Translations under genes and position numbers: made by a program
Source of the DNA: an uncultured Nioella sp.
Lineage (GTDB): Bacteria > Pseudomonadota > Alphaproteobacteria > Rhodobacterales > Rhodobacteraceae
Direction: 5' to 3'
Assembly (NCBI GenBank): GCA_947495575.1
Contig: CANLZL010000001.1
Location: 434,001 to 498,000, forward strand
Length of the DNA: 64,000 bases
In this document: one piece after another, positions 34,047-43,946 of the stretch
How positions within the stretch are numbered: position 1 is the stretch's first letter
Layout: each line of letters opens with the position of its first letter
Notes under the pieces: model-generated
What the model saw: only the letters and a program-made list of their open reading frames with translations
What the model was told of the DNA's origin: nothing
Databases searched by the model: none

Positions 34047-34709
34047 TCAGACCCCTAATGCCTGGCGCATCAGATCAAGGCCTTGCCGGATGTCATCGTC
34101 AATTGCGCGGGCCACGGCCTCTGGATTGCGCGCGGCCAGTGCCTCAATCGCTTCTGTGTGTTTGTCGGGCAGGTTCGACGTTCCATATCGCCCCGAAACC
34201 AGCCGCAGTGACGGGCCCACCTGCAACCACAGAGAGGTGGCGATTTTGCGAAGGATCGGTGTTTGTGCGGCGTCATAAAGACGGAAATGAAAGCGAAAGT
34301 TGCTCTCCAGATAATGCTCAATCTGGCCCGCTGTAATCGCCTCATTCACTTTCTCATCCAGCGCCTTCAACTCTCTAACGTCTTTATCTGTGATGTTTTC
34401 GGTGGCCATCTGGGCCATCTTGGGCTCAATCGCAAACCGCGCGAAATAAATCTCGTCAATGCGGGCTGCCGTGATCTCTGGTACGCAAATGCGCCGATTG
34501 CCCAAGGTTTGTAGCGCCCCTTCTGCAGTCAACCGGCGGATCGCTTCACGGACCGGAGTTATGCCGCTCTCGACCCTGTCCTTCAGCCCAAGAATGGTTA
34601 CCGGTTGGCCCGGCAACACCTCACCAAATAGGATCATATCCCGAATTTTTCTGTAAACTGCCTGATGTTCGGGCAGTTTCTGTTCTGTCTCGGTCAAAGA
34701 AGTATCCAT
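34047..34709 (-). CDS. GntR-family regulator, FCD (FadR C-terminal) subfamily
   Basis: A 220-residue regulator. The winged helix-turn-helix (about 15-85) contains QAVYRKIRDMILFGEVLPGQPV and SGITPVREAIRRLTAEGAL. An all-helical FCD ligand domain follows (about 95-215) with conserved Asp/His metal-contact positions (RFAIEPKMAQMA, RFHFRLYDAA). It sits between the polyamine degradation operon on the same strand and the polyamine transporter on the other, and probably represses both until a polyamine or derivative binds. Confidence 0.88.
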   Translation of the reverse strand: MDTSLTETEQKLPEHQAVYRKIRDMILFGEVLPGQPVTILGLKDRVESGITPVREAIRRLTAEGALQTLGNRRICVPEITAARIDEIYFARFAIEPKMAQMATENITDKDVRELKALDEKVNEAITAGQIEHYLESNFRFHFRLYDAAQTPILRKIATSLWLQVGPSLRLVSGRYGTSNLPDKHTEAIEALAARNPEAVARAIDDDIRQGLDLMRQALGV

Positions 34710-34768
34710 GGGTTTTCTAAATCACATTTTTTCGACTTTTATACAAAAATCTTGCGCCGAATCGAGAT

Positions 34769-34778
34769 TTTGATCAAA
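34769..34778. promoter_or_regulatory. TTTGATCAAA palindrome, possible GntR operator
   Basis: A perfect 10-bp palindrome in the gap between gntR and the polyamine-binding protein gene, 37 bp before that gene's ATG. It shares TGATCAAA with the site near 34004. Evidence is only positional and by similarity. Confidence 0.4.
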
Positions 34779-34814
34779 TAAAAAAGAAAAAACATTCAAC
34801 GGGAGAGAAATTGA

Positions 34815-35900
34815 ATGGCCAAAAGTGTACTGCTTTGGGCTGCGACGGCAGGAATGCTTGCCGGGGTGGCCACCGCTGATGAAGTGCGTGTGTATAACTG
34901 GTCGGACTATATCGACGAGGATCTGCTTGCTCAGTTTGAGGAAGAGACCGGATATGACCTGATATATGACGTCTTTGATTCAAACGAGTTGCTTGAAACG
35001 CGCATGTTGGCCGGTCGATCGGGATATGATGTGGTCGTGCCCACCGGGACCTTCTTGCAACGCCAAATTGAAGCCGGCGCGTTCCAGCAATTGGATATGT
35101 CACTGCTGTCGAATGCAGAGAACCTGTGGGATGTGATCGAGGCACGCACGGCACAATATGATCCGGGGAATGCCTATTCCATCAATTATATGTGGGGAAC
35201 AACTGGCATTGGCGTCAATGTCCCCCGGGTGCGTGAAATACTTGGGGACGACGCGCCAATCGACTCGTTGGAACTGGTCTTCAACCCGGACAACATGGCG
35301 CAACTGGCCGAATGCGGCGTCTATTTCCTGGATGCACCTGCCGAGATGATACCGGCGGCGCTGACGTATCTCGGCGAAGACCCTGACAGCCATGACCCAG
35401 ATGTGATCGAGATGGCGGCACCGGTGTTCGCAGGCGTTCGTGACTATGTTCAGAACTTCCACAGCTCGGAATATATCAACGCGTTGGCCAATGGGGATAT
35501 TTGCGTGGCCTTCGGCTGGTCCGGGGATATCCTTCAGGCGCGTGACCGTGCGGCAGAGGCCGATAACGGCGTCGAAATTGCGTATCATGCGCCAGTTGAG
35601 GGCGCCTTGATGTGGTTTGACCAAATGGCCATCCCCGTAGATGCTCCGAACCCGGAGGGTGCACATGCGTTCCTGAACTTCATCATGGAGGCAGAGAACA
35701 TGGCGGCGGCGTCAAACTATGTTTACTACGCCAACGGTAACCTCGCGTCCCAACCTTTGCTGAACGAGGATGTGATCGGGGATACGGCGATTTACCCGGA
35801 TGAGGCGACTTTGGAAAACCTATATACAACAACGCCTTACCCGGCCCGGGTGCAGCGAGTTGTGACGCGTCTGTGGACGCGAGTGAAATCAGGTACCTGA
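34815..35900 (+). CDS. Periplasmic polyamine-binding protein (PotD/PotF-like)
   Basis: A 361-residue solute-binding protein of the spermidine/putrescine family. A signal peptide (about 1-20, cleaved near VATADEVRVYNW) is followed by the family motif EVRVYNWSDYIDEDLLAQFEEETG, in which W and acidic residues shape the polyamine site, then GYDVVVPTGTFL and YMWGTTGIGVN. GGGAGAGAAATTG precedes the ATG. It is the first gene of the operon binding protein, ATPase, two permeases, GS-like ligase and amidotransferase. The transported compound is probably putrescine or a close relative. Confidence 0.92.
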   Translation: MAKSVLLWAATAGMLAGVATADEVRVYNWSDYIDEDLLAQFEEETGYDLIYDVFDSNELLETRMLAGRSGYDVVVPTGTFLQRQIEAGAFQQLDMSLLSNAENLWDVIEARTAQYDPGNAYSINYMWGTTGIGVNVPRVREILGDDAPIDSLELVFNPDNMAQLAECGVYFLDAPAEMIPAALTYLGEDPDSHDPDVIEMAAPVFAGVRDYVQNFHSSEYINALANGDICVAFGWSGDILQARDRAAEADNGVEIAYHAPVEGALMWFDQMAIPVDAPNPEGAHAFLNFIMEAENMAAASNYVYYANGNLASQPLLNEDVIGDTAIYPDEATLENLYTTTPYPARVQRVVTRLWTRVKSGT

Positions 35901-35978
35901 CGGACTGAGTCAAAAAACAATCGGCTTGCGCCCTGGCTGGCGCGGGCCGTAATCCAGCGTGATAGAGCAGGAGCGCGC

Positions 35979-37106
35979 ATGACCGCTGCCGTTGAGTTTG
36001 CCCCTTGGACCGACCCGACCGAAACGCCGCTTATTCGCTTTGAACGGGTGGTTAAGCGGTTCGGTGATTTCACGGCGATCGAGCCTCTGAACCTGTCGAT
36101 CTATCGCAAGGAGTTTTTCGCACTTCTTGGCCCATCAGGTTGCGGCAAGACCACGCTGATGCGGATGTTGGCGGGATTTGAGGCACCAAGCGAGGGAACC
36201 ATCACCATCGGCGGTCGGGATATGGCCGGTATCCCGCCCAATAAGCGCGAAGTGAACATGATGTTCCAGTCCTACGCGCTGTTTCCGCATCTCAGCGTGT
36301 GGGACAATATCGCCTTCGGCCTCAAGCGCGGCGACATGTCGAAAGAAGAGATTGCCGCGCGGGTCGACGACATGCTGCGACTGACACGTCTTGACCGCTT
36401 TGCAAAACGAAAACCGCATCAGATTTCTGGCGGCCAAAAGCAGCGTGTTGCACTTGCGCGCGCTTTGGCCAAGGCACCCAAGCTTCTGCTGCTGGATGAA
36501 CCACTTGGCGCGCTGGACAAAAAGCTGCGGCAAGACACTCAGTTTGAGTTGATGGATATTCAGGAAAAAACTGAGACCACTTTTGTGATTGTGACTCATG
36601 ATCAGGAAGAGGCCATGACGGTCGCCAGCCGGGTTGCTGTGATGGACAATGGAAAAATCGTTCAAGTGGATACGCCCCCAAAGATTTACGAGACTCCCAA
36701 TTCCACCTATGTGGCCGATTTCATCGGGGACGTGAATTTGCTGCATGGGCGTGCTGAAATCCGGGCCGATGGGTTGGCCAGCTTAGCCTGGGCTGAAGGT
36801 GCGACACCCATAAAGGGAACGGCCGGCGAAGGATTGCAGGGGGGCGAGGCGAGCTTTGTCATTCGGCCGGAGAAAGTGACAATCACCGCCTCCAAACCCA
36901 AAGACCGGACCAACGTGGTCAAAGGCAAAATCCTCGATATTGCCTATCTCGGGAACTTGTCGACCTATCATGTGGAGTTACCCGGCGGGCAGGTGTTGAA
37001 GGCGCAGACAGCAAATAACAGGCGATTGTCGCGGCGGGATTTTACCTGGGAGGACGAGGTTTACCTGTCCTGGACGGATACAGCCGGCCTGGTTCTGGCG
37101 CGCTAG
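35979..37106 (+). CDS. Polyamine ABC transporter ATP-binding protein (PotA/PotG-like)
   Basis: A 375-residue ATPase. Walker A is GPSGCGKTT (about residues 50-58), Q-loop MFQSYALFPH, signature ISGGQKQRVALARAL, Walker B LLLLDEPLGALD, and the H-loop is in VIVTHDQEEAM. A C-terminal TOBE domain (about 285-365) is present, as in PotA and PotG. It follows the binding protein gene by 78 bp and ends immediately before the first permease gene. Confidence 0.93.
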   Translation: MTAAVEFAPWTDPTETPLIRFERVVKRFGDFTAIEPLNLSIYRKEFFALLGPSGCGKTTLMRMLAGFEAPSEGTITIGGRDMAGIPPNKREVNMMFQSYALFPHLSVWDNIAFGLKRGDMSKEEIAARVDDMLRLTRLDRFAKRKPHQISGGQKQRVALARALAKAPKLLLLDEPLGALDKKLRQDTQFELMDIQEKTETTFVIVTHDQEEAMTVASRVAVMDNGKIVQVDTPPKIYETPNSTYVADFIGDVNLLHGRAEIRADGLASLAWAEGATPIKGTAGEGLQGGEASFVIRPEKVTITASKPKDRTNVVKGKILDIAYLGNLSTYHVELPGGQVLKAQTANNRRLSRRDFTWEDEVYLSWTDTAGLVLAR

Positions 37107-37115
37107 GTGGCAGAG

Positions 37116-38012
37116 ATGAATTTCGCTCGACGCACCCTCATTGGCATTCCATACATTTGGCTTTTGCTGTTGTTTCTTGTGCCGTTCGGGATCATTTTCA
37201 AAATCTCGCTCAGCGATTACGCCGTCTCTATCCCGCCGTACACGCCCACTTTGGATTTGGCGCAAGGTTGGGCTGGATTGCGCGATTTTTTGAGCCAGTT
37301 GGATTTCGAAAATTACATCTGGCTGTCCGAGGATGACCTCTATTGGAAGGCCTATCTGTCATCGGTGAAAATCGCATGCATTTCCACATTGCTGACCTTG
37401 CTGGTTGGCTTCCCTGTCGCCTACGGGATGGCAAAATCAGCCCCCGAATGGCGGCCAATGTTGATGATGCTGATTATCTTGCCGTTCTGGACCAGTTTTC
37501 TGATCCGGGTCTATGCATGGATTGGCATTTTGTCGAATGAGGGGTTCCTCAACCAGTTCTTGCTTTGGACCGGCGTTATTTCAGATCCCTTGCAGATCAT
37601 GAACACCAGCACAGCGGTCTATATCGGCATAGTTTACACCTATCTGCCCTTCATGATCTTACCCATCTACGCCACGCTTGAACGTCTGGATGGTTCCCTT
37701 TTGGAAGCGGCAATTGACCTGGGATGCAGCCGGACCAAGGCCTTCTGGCTTGTCACGGTTCCGCTGTCGCGCGCGGGCGTCATTGCAGGCTGTTTTCTTG
37801 TGTTTATTCCGGCCCTGGGGGAAATTGTGATCCCGTCGTTATTGGGTGGGTCAGGCACGTTGATGATCGGCAAAGTGCTGTGGGAGGAGTTCTTTTCCAA
37901 CCGCGATTGGCCCGTCGCGTCAGCCGTCGCGATCATCTTGCTGCTGTTGCTGGTCGTGCCGATCATGCTTTTCCAGCGCAATCAGGAAAAAGCGCAGGAG
38001 GCCGAGGGATGA
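37116..38012 (+). CDS. Polyamine ABC transporter permease (PotB/PotH-like)
   Basis: A 298-residue membrane protein with six hydrophobic segments and the EAA loop EAAIDLGCSRTKAFWLVTVPLSRAG. I prefer the ATG at 37116, with AGGTGG about 6-10 bp upstream; a GTG at 37107 directly after the ATPase stop would add three residues. It overlaps the next permease gene by 4 bp. The pair forms the heteromeric inner-membrane channel for the polyamine. Confidence 0.92.
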   Translation: MNFARRTLIGIPYIWLLLLFLVPFGIIFKISLSDYAVSIPPYTPTLDLAQGWAGLRDFLSQLDFENYIWLSEDDLYWKAYLSSVKIACISTLLTLLVGFPVAYGMAKSAPEWRPMLMMLIILPFWTSFLIRVYAWIGILSNEGFLNQFLLWTGVISDPLQIMNTSTAVYIGIVYTYLPFMILPIYATLERLDGSLLEAAIDLGCSRTKAFWLVTVPLSRAGVIAGCFLVFIPALGEIVIPSLLGGSGTLMIGKVLWEEFFSNRDWPVASAVAIILLLLLVVPIMLFQRNQEKAQEAEG

Positions 38013-38827
38013 AGCAATTCAGCTGGTTCAACGCCACGGCCCTGACGCTAGGCTTTGCCTTTCTCTACATCCCGATGATCATCCTTGTTGTGTTCAGCTT
38101 TAACGATAACCGACTGGTCACGGTCTGGGCCGGTTTTTCGACCCGGTGGTATGTTGAACTGTTCCAGGATGAAGCCTTTCTGGATGCGGCGTGGGTAACC
38201 CTGCGCGTGGCCTTCTCTTCCTCTACGATTGCAACTGTCCTGGGCACAATGGCCGCCTATGTGATGGTCAATGGCGGCAAGTTTTTTGGCCGAACACTGT
38301 TTTCGGGAATGATCTATGCACCCCTTGTGATGCCAGAGGTGATTACCGGCCTGTCCCTTTTGTTGCTCTTCATTGCAATTGGGCTTGATCGTGGCGTCAT
38401 TACCATTGTGCTGGCCCATACAACCTTCGCCATGTGTTATGTCTCGGTCGTTGTCTCCTCAAGACTGGTCAATTTTGACCGATCTTTGGAAGAGGCCGCG
38501 CTGGACCTTGGTTGCACGCCTTTTCAGGCGTTCAAACTGGTGACATTGCCTCTGATTGCACCAGCTGTCATTTCTGGCTGGCTCTTGGCATTTACGCTTT
38601 CCTTGGATGATCTGGTCATTGCGTCCTTCACAGCGGGGCCATCTGCCACCACATTACCCATGAAGATCTGGTCCTCGGTTCGTTTGGGGGTCAGCCCCAA
38701 GATCAATGCGCTGTCCACGATCCTTATCCTGTTGGTGACAATCGGGGTTATCGCAGCTTCTATCACGTCAAAACGCAGCATCGCGCGGGCTCTGCGCGAC
38801 GAACAAATGGCAGATCAATCCGCATGA
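38009..38827 (+). CDS. Polyamine ABC transporter permease (PotC/PotI-like)
   Basis: A 272-residue permease with six predicted transmembrane helices. The EAA loop reads EEAALDLGCTPFQAFKLVTLPLIAPA, and FNDNRLVTVWAGFSTRWYVELF near the N-terminus is typical of PotC/PotI. The ATG at 38009 overlaps the previous stop, and its own stop overlaps the start of the GS-like gene by 4 bp, so transporter and ligase are coupled. Confidence 0.93.
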   Translation: MKQFSWFNATALTLGFAFLYIPMIILVVFSFNDNRLVTVWAGFSTRWYVELFQDEAFLDAAWVTLRVAFSSSTIATVLGTMAAYVMVNGGKFFGRTLFSGMIYAPLVMPEVITGLSLLLLFIAIGLDRGVITIVLAHTTFAMCYVSVVVSSRLVNFDRSLEEAALDLGCTPFQAFKLVTLPLIAPAVISGWLLAFTLSLDDLVIASFTAGPSATTLPMKIWSSVRLGVSPKINALSTILILLVTIGVIAASITSKRSIARALRDEQMADQSA

Positions 38828-40161
38828 GAGAAGAATACGACGCCTACACAGCCGCCCATGGCAGGCCCGATCGGATCGAGCTCATGCTTTGTGACATCAA
38901 CGCCGTGCTCAGGGGTAAATGGTTGCCGGGCGATGCCGTTGGCAAATTGTCATCGGGTTCGGTTCGCTTGCCCTATTCAACCTATGTGCCGGCTATCATG
39001 GGCAATGAGGTCGAGGCCACAGGTCTTGGGATCGTTGTAGGCGACCCTGACGGGGTTTTGATGCCAGTGCCCGGAACGCTAAAGCCCGTGCCGTGGATGC
39101 CTGGAAACGTGGCCCAGATGCAGGTTGAAATGTTGACCCCCGAGGGGGAGCCAAGCCCGATCTCTCCGAGGGAGATATTGAAATCCATGCTCGCCCGCTA
39201 CGAGGCGCGGGGATGGCACCCTGTCGTTGCGACCGAGCTTGAGTTCTATATCTTAAAGCCACGTGAACGCGGCGATGATGCACCCGAACCGCCCGCGCGT
39301 ACGCCAATGGCCCAGAACTACGATTTGGAAGTTGTCGCCCGACAAGAGGCGATCCTGACCGAAATTTTGGCGGGATGTGAGGCGCAGGGGCTGGATACTG
39401 ATACGTTGATTGCCGAATACGGGCCCGGCCAGTTCGAGGTTAATTTTCATCACACAAGCGATGTTCTTGCGGCCGCTGAAACCGCGCTTTTGTTCCGTCG
39501 GCTTGTACGCGGCATTGTTGGTCGGCACGGGATGGAGGCCACGTTTATGGCCAAACCCTATGCAGATGCGCCGGGCAATGGGATGCATGTCCATGCCTCC
39601 GTTCTGGACGGGCAGGGGCAGAATATCTTTGCACCGATTGGCGATGAGGCCCCTTCATCAACATTGAAAAAAGCCGTGGCAGGCGTGTTGGATACGATGG
39701 CCGATCTTCAGGCGGTTTTTGCCCCGCACATGAATTCCTATAGACGGTTTCAACCTATGACCTTTGCACCGTCGCGGCCCGATTGGGGGCTGGATAATCG
39801 TTCTGCCGGTGTGCGCCTGCCGCAAATCACCGGTCCGGCGGCCCGGTTGGAACACAGGATCAGCGGCGCGGATGTGAACCCGTATCTAATGCTGACCGCT
39901 GTGCTGGGCGGAATGTTGCATGGGTTCGACCATGATCCAGAGCTTCCCTTGCCTCTGGACGATCCCAATGCCGAACCCGCTCAACCTTTGGGGCATGATT
40001 GGTTTGACGCGGTAGAACGGTTTTCTGCCTCACCTTTGGCCGCAGAGATATTTGGTGAGGATTATGTGCGCGTGTATGCCGCTGTCAAACATGACGAAGT
40101 TCAAACCTTGACCGGGCTGATCACGCCCGTTGAATACCGCTACTATCTGAGCCGTCTATGA
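38824..40161 (+). CDS. Glutamine-synthetase-family ligase (second gamma-glutamylamine synthetase)
   Basis: A 445-residue GS-fold ligase. The N-terminal beta-grasp region includes CDINAVLRGKWLP, and the catalytic region has ATELEFYIL, YGPGQFEVNF, GNGMHVHASV, MNSYRRF and EHRISGADVNPYLML. It differs substantially from the paralogue at 32536, suggesting different amine acceptors or different stages. It is translationally coupled to the polyamine permease gene, so it probably glutamylates the imported amine on arrival. An amidotransferase-type hydrolase gene follows 31 bp later. Confidence 0.88.
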   Translation: MREEYDAYTAAHGRPDRIELMLCDINAVLRGKWLPGDAVGKLSSGSVRLPYSTYVPAIMGNEVEATGLGIVVGDPDGVLMPVPGTLKPVPWMPGNVAQMQVEMLTPEGEPSPISPREILKSMLARYEARGWHPVVATELEFYILKPRERGDDAPEPPARTPMAQNYDLEVVARQEAILTEILAGCEAQGLDTDTLIAEYGPGQFEVNFHHTSDVLAAAETALLFRRLVRGIVGRHGMEATFMAKPYADAPGNGMHVHASVLDGQGQNIFAPIGDEAPSSTLKKAVAGVLDTMADLQAVFAPHMNSYRRFQPMTFAPSRPDWGLDNRSAGVRLPQITGPAARLEHRISGADVNPYLMLTAVLGGMLHGFDHDPELPLPLDDPNAEPAQPLGHDWFDAVERFSASPLAAEIFGEDYVRVYAAVKHDEVQTLTGLITPVEYRYYLSRL

Positions 40162-40192
40162 CCGCCGACCGACAAGAAGTAACGTATGTGAA

Positions 40193-40915
40193 ATGACCGA
40201 TAAACCGCTTACAATTGGCGTTCTGGAAACAGGCCGCGCCCCCGATGAAATCGCTCAGGATTTCGACAGTTATCCTGAGATGATCCACAAATGGCTGGGC
40301 AGCGGGCATATAGCGAAAACCTTTGCGGTGCTGGACATGGACCTTCCCAGTGATCCGGCAGAGGCCGATATTTGGGTGATCACAGGCTCAAAATTTGGCG
40401 CCTACGAGCCGCTGCCATGGATAAAACCGCTTGAGGAGTTCATCCGAAAAGCCCGGGACGCCGGCGCACCGATGGTGGGAATTTGCTTTGGCCACCAGAT
40501 CATGGCGCAGGCGTTGGGCGGCAAGGTTGTGAAATCCGACAAAGGGTGGGGATTGGGCATTCATCACCATATACCAGAAAGCTGGCCGACGGTGTTGGGC
40601 CGCCCACCCAAAGCCGTGTCACTGGCCGTCCATCATCAGGATCAGGTTGTCGAACTGCCGCCCGATGCCACCCGGATCGCAGGCACGGATTTCTGTGAAA
40701 ACGGGGCTATATGGTATCCGGGCTTCGGCATCAGTTTTCAGGGACATCCAGAATACTCGGCAGAGTTTCTTGCGGCGCTTATCGGGATACGCCGCGGGAT
40801 GGTTTATAATGATGCGGCCGCGGAGGATGGCCTGTCGACCTTGGCTGACCCTGACAATCGGGACGAGATGGCGACGTTGGTCTTGCGTGCCTTTACCGGT
40901 CAATCCGGCGGCTGA
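40193..40915 (+). CDS. Class I glutamine amidotransferase-like hydrolase (candidate gamma-glutamyl hydrolase)
   Basis: A 240-residue GATase-1 domain protein. The nucleophile elbow is GICFGHQIMAQALGG, with catalytic Cys near residue 97, and the His-Glu pair is in GHPEYS near the C-terminal part. There is no attached synthase domain. At the end of the polyamine import operon it could release glutamate from a gamma-glutamylated amine or acid, the step done by PuuD in E. coli. It resembles GuaA-type GATases more than PuuD, so this role is inferred from position. Its 3' end overlaps the convergent LysR gene by 16 bp. Confidence 0.83.
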   Translation: MTDKPLTIGVLETGRAPDEIAQDFDSYPEMIHKWLGSGHIAKTFAVLDMDLPSDPAEADIWVITGSKFGAYEPLPWIKPLEEFIRKARDAGAPMVGICFGHQIMAQALGGKVVKSDKGWGLGIHHHIPESWPTVLGRPPKAVSLAVHHQDQVVELPPDATRIAGTDFCENGAIWYPGFGISFQGHPEYSAEFLAALIGIRRGMVYNDAAAEDGLSTLADPDNRDEMATLVLRAFTGQSGG

Positions 40916-41793
40916 ACCTCTGATGCAAGCCAATTGCGAAACGCGGCAAGCGGCGGATAATCGGCGCGTGCGCTAGGTGAGGCAAGGTAATATGTGCCGA
41001 ACCGTGTCGGGGATTTTTCCGGGAGGGGCACCAAAGTGCCCGCGTCCAGTTCGCGACCAATCAGAAATCGTGGCGCGAGCGCAAGACCCACCCCTTGTTT
41101 TGCAGCCTCGATCATCGTGGCAAATTGGTCGAATTGCATCGCCCCTTGGCCGGGATCTGACCATCCTTGCGTCGCAAACCAGCGTCGCCACGCGCCCTGA
41201 CGGCTGGCAATTTGCAGGCGAGGCAGGGCGCCCACCGCCTGTTCCGATGTCAGGTCGCTGGCTTTGGCCAATAGGGGCGACACCACCGGGACAACCTCCT
41301 CCTCCATGATCGGCAATAGGTCTGCATCCGGCCAATCATCCCTCCCGAAATGAATGGCGGCATGGAAGGCTGAAGTGGCGAAATCAAATGTTTGAGTGAC
41401 AGTGCTGAGGTTGACGGTCACGCCGGGATGGGCGGCCAGAAAGCCAGACAGACGTGGGGCCAGCCAATAGGTGCCAAAAGCGGGCAAAATTGCCAGGTTC
41501 AAATCGCCCCCTTGCGGGTTGGACGTCAAAGCCAAAGTTGCGTTTGCGATCTTCCCTAATGCCGCACGCATTTCTTCTGCAAACATGGCGGTTTCCGGCA
41601 TTGGGACAAGTTGGCGCCCCTTCCGCAGAAAAAGGGCGCGCCCCAGATGGGCCTCAAGCTTCAGGATCTGACGACTGACTGCTCCTTGACTAAGGTCCAG
41701 TTCAACCGCCGCAGCAGTGACCGAGCCGAGGCGGTGAACGGCCTCAAACGCTGAAATCCAGGCAATTGGCGGAAGGAAGCGGCGGGAATACAT
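40900..41793 (-). CDS. LysR-family regulator (probable regulator of glutaryl-CoA dehydrogenase)
   Basis: A 297-residue LysR protein of the GcvA-like type. The HTH region [31 protein letters not shown] lies at about 13-45, and the effector domain starts near 90 ([21 protein letters not shown]). It is divergent from the acyl-CoA dehydrogenase gene with about 100 bp between starts. A LysR gene beside gcdH is a frequent arrangement in proteobacteria, so control of glutaryl-CoA breakdown is likely. Confidence 0.87.
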   Translation of the reverse strand: MYSRRFLPPIAWISAFEAVHRLGSVTAAAVELDLSQGAVSRQILKLEAHLGRALFLRKGRQLVPMPETAMFAEEMRAALGKIANATLALTSNPQGGDLNLAILPAFGTYWLAPRLSGFLAAHPGVTVNLSTVTQTFDFATSAFHAAIHFGRDDWPDADLLPIMEEEVVPVVSPLLAKASDLTSEQAVGALPRLQIASRQGAWRRWFATQGWSDPGQGAMQFDQFATMIEAAKQGVGLALAPRFLIGRELDAGTLVPLPEKSPTRFGTYYLASPSARADYPPLAAFRNWLASEVQPPD

Positions 41794-41895
41794 ATTCCAT
41801 ATTGTAATGAAACTATGCAGATTCGTCGATATTTTAAGTCGATATCTGTGCTATGTGTGGCCGAAATGGAATTTATTGCCCGTGAAGGACCTGAC

Positions 41896-43104
41896 ATGAC
41901 TCTCAAAGCAAAGGACGCGCCTGACCTATCCAGTTTTTCCTGGGAAGATCCCTTATTCCTTGATCTGCAATTGTCAGAAGAAGAGCGCATGTTGCGTGAC
42001 AGCGCGCGTGCTTTTGCTCAGGCCGAATTGCAGCCGCGCGTGACCCAAGCCTATGCCGAGGAAACAGTTGCGCCAGAGCTTTTTCCGCTAATGGGGCAGG
42101 CGGGCCTGCTGGGGGCAACTTTGCCCGAGGAATATGGCGGATTGGGCGCAAACTATGTTGCCTATGGCCTGATTGCGCGTGAGATTGAACGGGTCGACAG
42201 TGGCTATCGGTCTATGATGTCGGTGCAATCCAGCCTGGTGATCTACCCGATCTACGCCTATGGCAGCGAAGAACAGCGCCAGAAATTCCTTCCAGGCCTC
42301 TGTACTGGGGAGTTGATTGGCTGCTTTGGATTGACCGAGCCGGATGCGGGATCTGACCCTGCCGGTATGAAAACGCGGGCCGAGAAAACCGAAAACGGTT
42401 ATCGCCTGACCGGGTCCAAAATGTGGATCACCAATAGCCCGATTGCGGATATCTTTGTGGTTTGGGCGAAATCTGACGCGCATGGCGGCAAGATCCGGGG
42501 TTTTGTTTTGGAAAAAGGGATGGCGGGTCTGAGCGCGCCGAAGATTGCCGGTAAACAAAGCCTGCGGGCCAGCGTCACCGGTGAGATCGTGATGGACGGA
42601 GTCGAAGTAGGCGAGGATGCTTTGCTGCCAAATGCACAAGGGCTGAAAGGGCCTTTTGGCTGCCTGAACCGGGCCCGCTATGGGATTGGCTGGGGTGTTA
42701 TCGGGGCGGCCGAGTATTGCTGGCACGCGGCCCGGCAATACGGGTTGGATCGCACACAATTCAACAAGCCCTTGGCGCAGACCCAGCTTTTCCAACTGAA
42801 ACTTGCCAATATGCAAACCGAGATTACGCTTGGCTTACAGGCCGCCTTGCGGGTCGGACGGCTGATGGATGACGCGCAAGCCGCCCCGGAAATGATCAGC
42901 CTCATCAAGCGTAACAATTGCGGCAAGGCACTAGAGATCGCGCGCCATGCCCGTGACATGCATGGCGGTAACGGCATCTCTGAAGAATTTCAGGTCATTC
43001 GCCACATGATGAACCTTGAAACCGTCAACACCTATGAGGGCACGCATGACGTCCATGCCCTGATCCTGGGGCGGGCGCAGACCGGTTTGCAGGCCTTTTT
43101 CTAA
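41896..43104 (+). CDS. gcdH: Glutaryl-CoA dehydrogenase
   Basis: A 402-residue acyl-CoA dehydrogenase. FAD and substrate motifs [17 protein letters not shown] and [18 protein letters not shown] are followed by [17 protein letters not shown]. The catalytic Glu lies in [17 protein letters not shown]. These features and the length fit GcdH, which oxidises and decarboxylates glutaryl-CoA to crotonyl-CoA in lysine and tryptophan degradation. The ATG at 41896 has AAGGAC 9 bp upstream. Placed beside the polyamine genes, it could also serve cadaverine-derived glutarate. Confidence 0.9.
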   Translation: MTLKAKDAPDLSSFSWEDPLFLDLQLSEEERMLRDSARAFAQAELQPRVTQAYAEETVAPELFPLMGQAGLLGATLPEEYGGLGANYVAYGLIAREIERVDSGYRSMMSVQSSLVIYPIYAYGSEEQRQKFLPGLCTGELIGCFGLTEPDAGSDPAGMKTRAEKTENGYRLTGSKMWITNSPIADIFVVWAKSDAHGGKIRGFVLEKGMAGLSAPKIAGKQSLRASVTGEIVMDGVEVGEDALLPNAQGLKGPFGCLNRARYGIGWGVIGAAEYCWHAARQYGLDRTQFNKPLAQTQLFQLKLANMQTEITLGLQAALRVGRLMDDAQAAPEMISLIKRNNCGKALEIARHARDMHGGNGISEEFQVIRHMMNLETVNTYEGTHDVHALILGRAQTGLQAFF

Positions 43105-43110
43105 ACGCCG

Positions 43111-43944
43111 TTACTTGGTGGCGCCCGCAGTTAATCCACTGACCAGCTTGCGTTGAAGTGGCAGGAACAAAAGCAGCGTCGGCGCGGTTGCCACGACCGA
43201 GCCGGCCATCACGGCGCCCCAATCGGTCTGAACATCGCCGAAATACTGATACAGCCCCAAAGGGATGGTTTTGAGGTCATTATCGGTAATCAGAGCAAGC
43301 GCCAGAAGGTATTCGGACCAACATTGCAAAAACCCAAAGGTCGCTGCGGCAACCATACCCGGCCACATGATTGGAAGAATGATCTTGGTCACAACGACAA
43401 CCCGGGACGCACCATCAATCATCGCGGCCTCATCCAGACTTTTGGGAATGGTCGTCAGGTAGCCGACAAGCAGGTAAACCGTAAAGGGCGTGATGAAGGC
43501 GGTGTAGCACAGGACCAATCCCAATTGGCTGTTGATCAGTGAGGCGCGGGCAAAGACGATAAAGATCGGATTGACCAGAATGATCCAGGGGAAGAATTGT
43601 CCGCCCATGATGGCCCCGAACAAAAACATGCGCCCGCGAAACCGGAACCGCGACAGGCAATAGGCCGTGAATAATGAAATTGTGCAGGCCAGCGTCGTAG
43701 CTGAGATGCAGACGATCATGCTGTTGACGACGTAGCGGAAATACCCGGCAGAAAAGATCTCGAAGTAATTGCGCAGCGTCCAACCGCTTTCATTGGCCAC
43801 CAGCGAAACCGTGAGGTTTTCAAAACTCCCCTTGAAGACAAAATAGGCGGGCGTCAGCAGGAATACCGCGAATACGAAAAAGCCCAAGGCCAGCCCGCCC
43901 GACTCGATTGCGCCACTCAGGCCTTGGCGTTGATAGCTCCGCAT
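43111..43944 (-). CDS. Carbohydrate ABC transporter permease (MalG/UgpE-like)
   Basis: A 277-residue permease with six hydrophobic segments and the EAA loop DEAAMIDGASRVVVVTKIILPIMWPG. The region GGQFFPWIILVNPIF is typical of the MalG/UgpE group. It overlaps nothing but starts 2 bp after the partner permease gene. It ends 6 bp from the convergent gcdH gene. Confidence 0.92.
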   Translation of the reverse strand: MRSYQRQGLSGAIESGGLALGFFVFAVFLLTPAYFVFKGSFENLTVSLVANESGWTLRNYFEIFSAGYFRYVVNSMIVCISATTLACTISLFTAYCLSRFRFRGRMFLFGAIMGGQFFPWIILVNPIFIVFARASLINSQLGLVLCYTAFITPFTVYLLVGYLTTIPKSLDEAAMIDGASRVVVVTKIILPIMWPGMVAAATFGFLQCWSEYLLALALITDNDLKTIPLGLYQYFGDVQTDWGAVMAGSVVATAPTLLLFLPLQRKLVSGLTAGATK

Positions 43945-43946
43945 GA

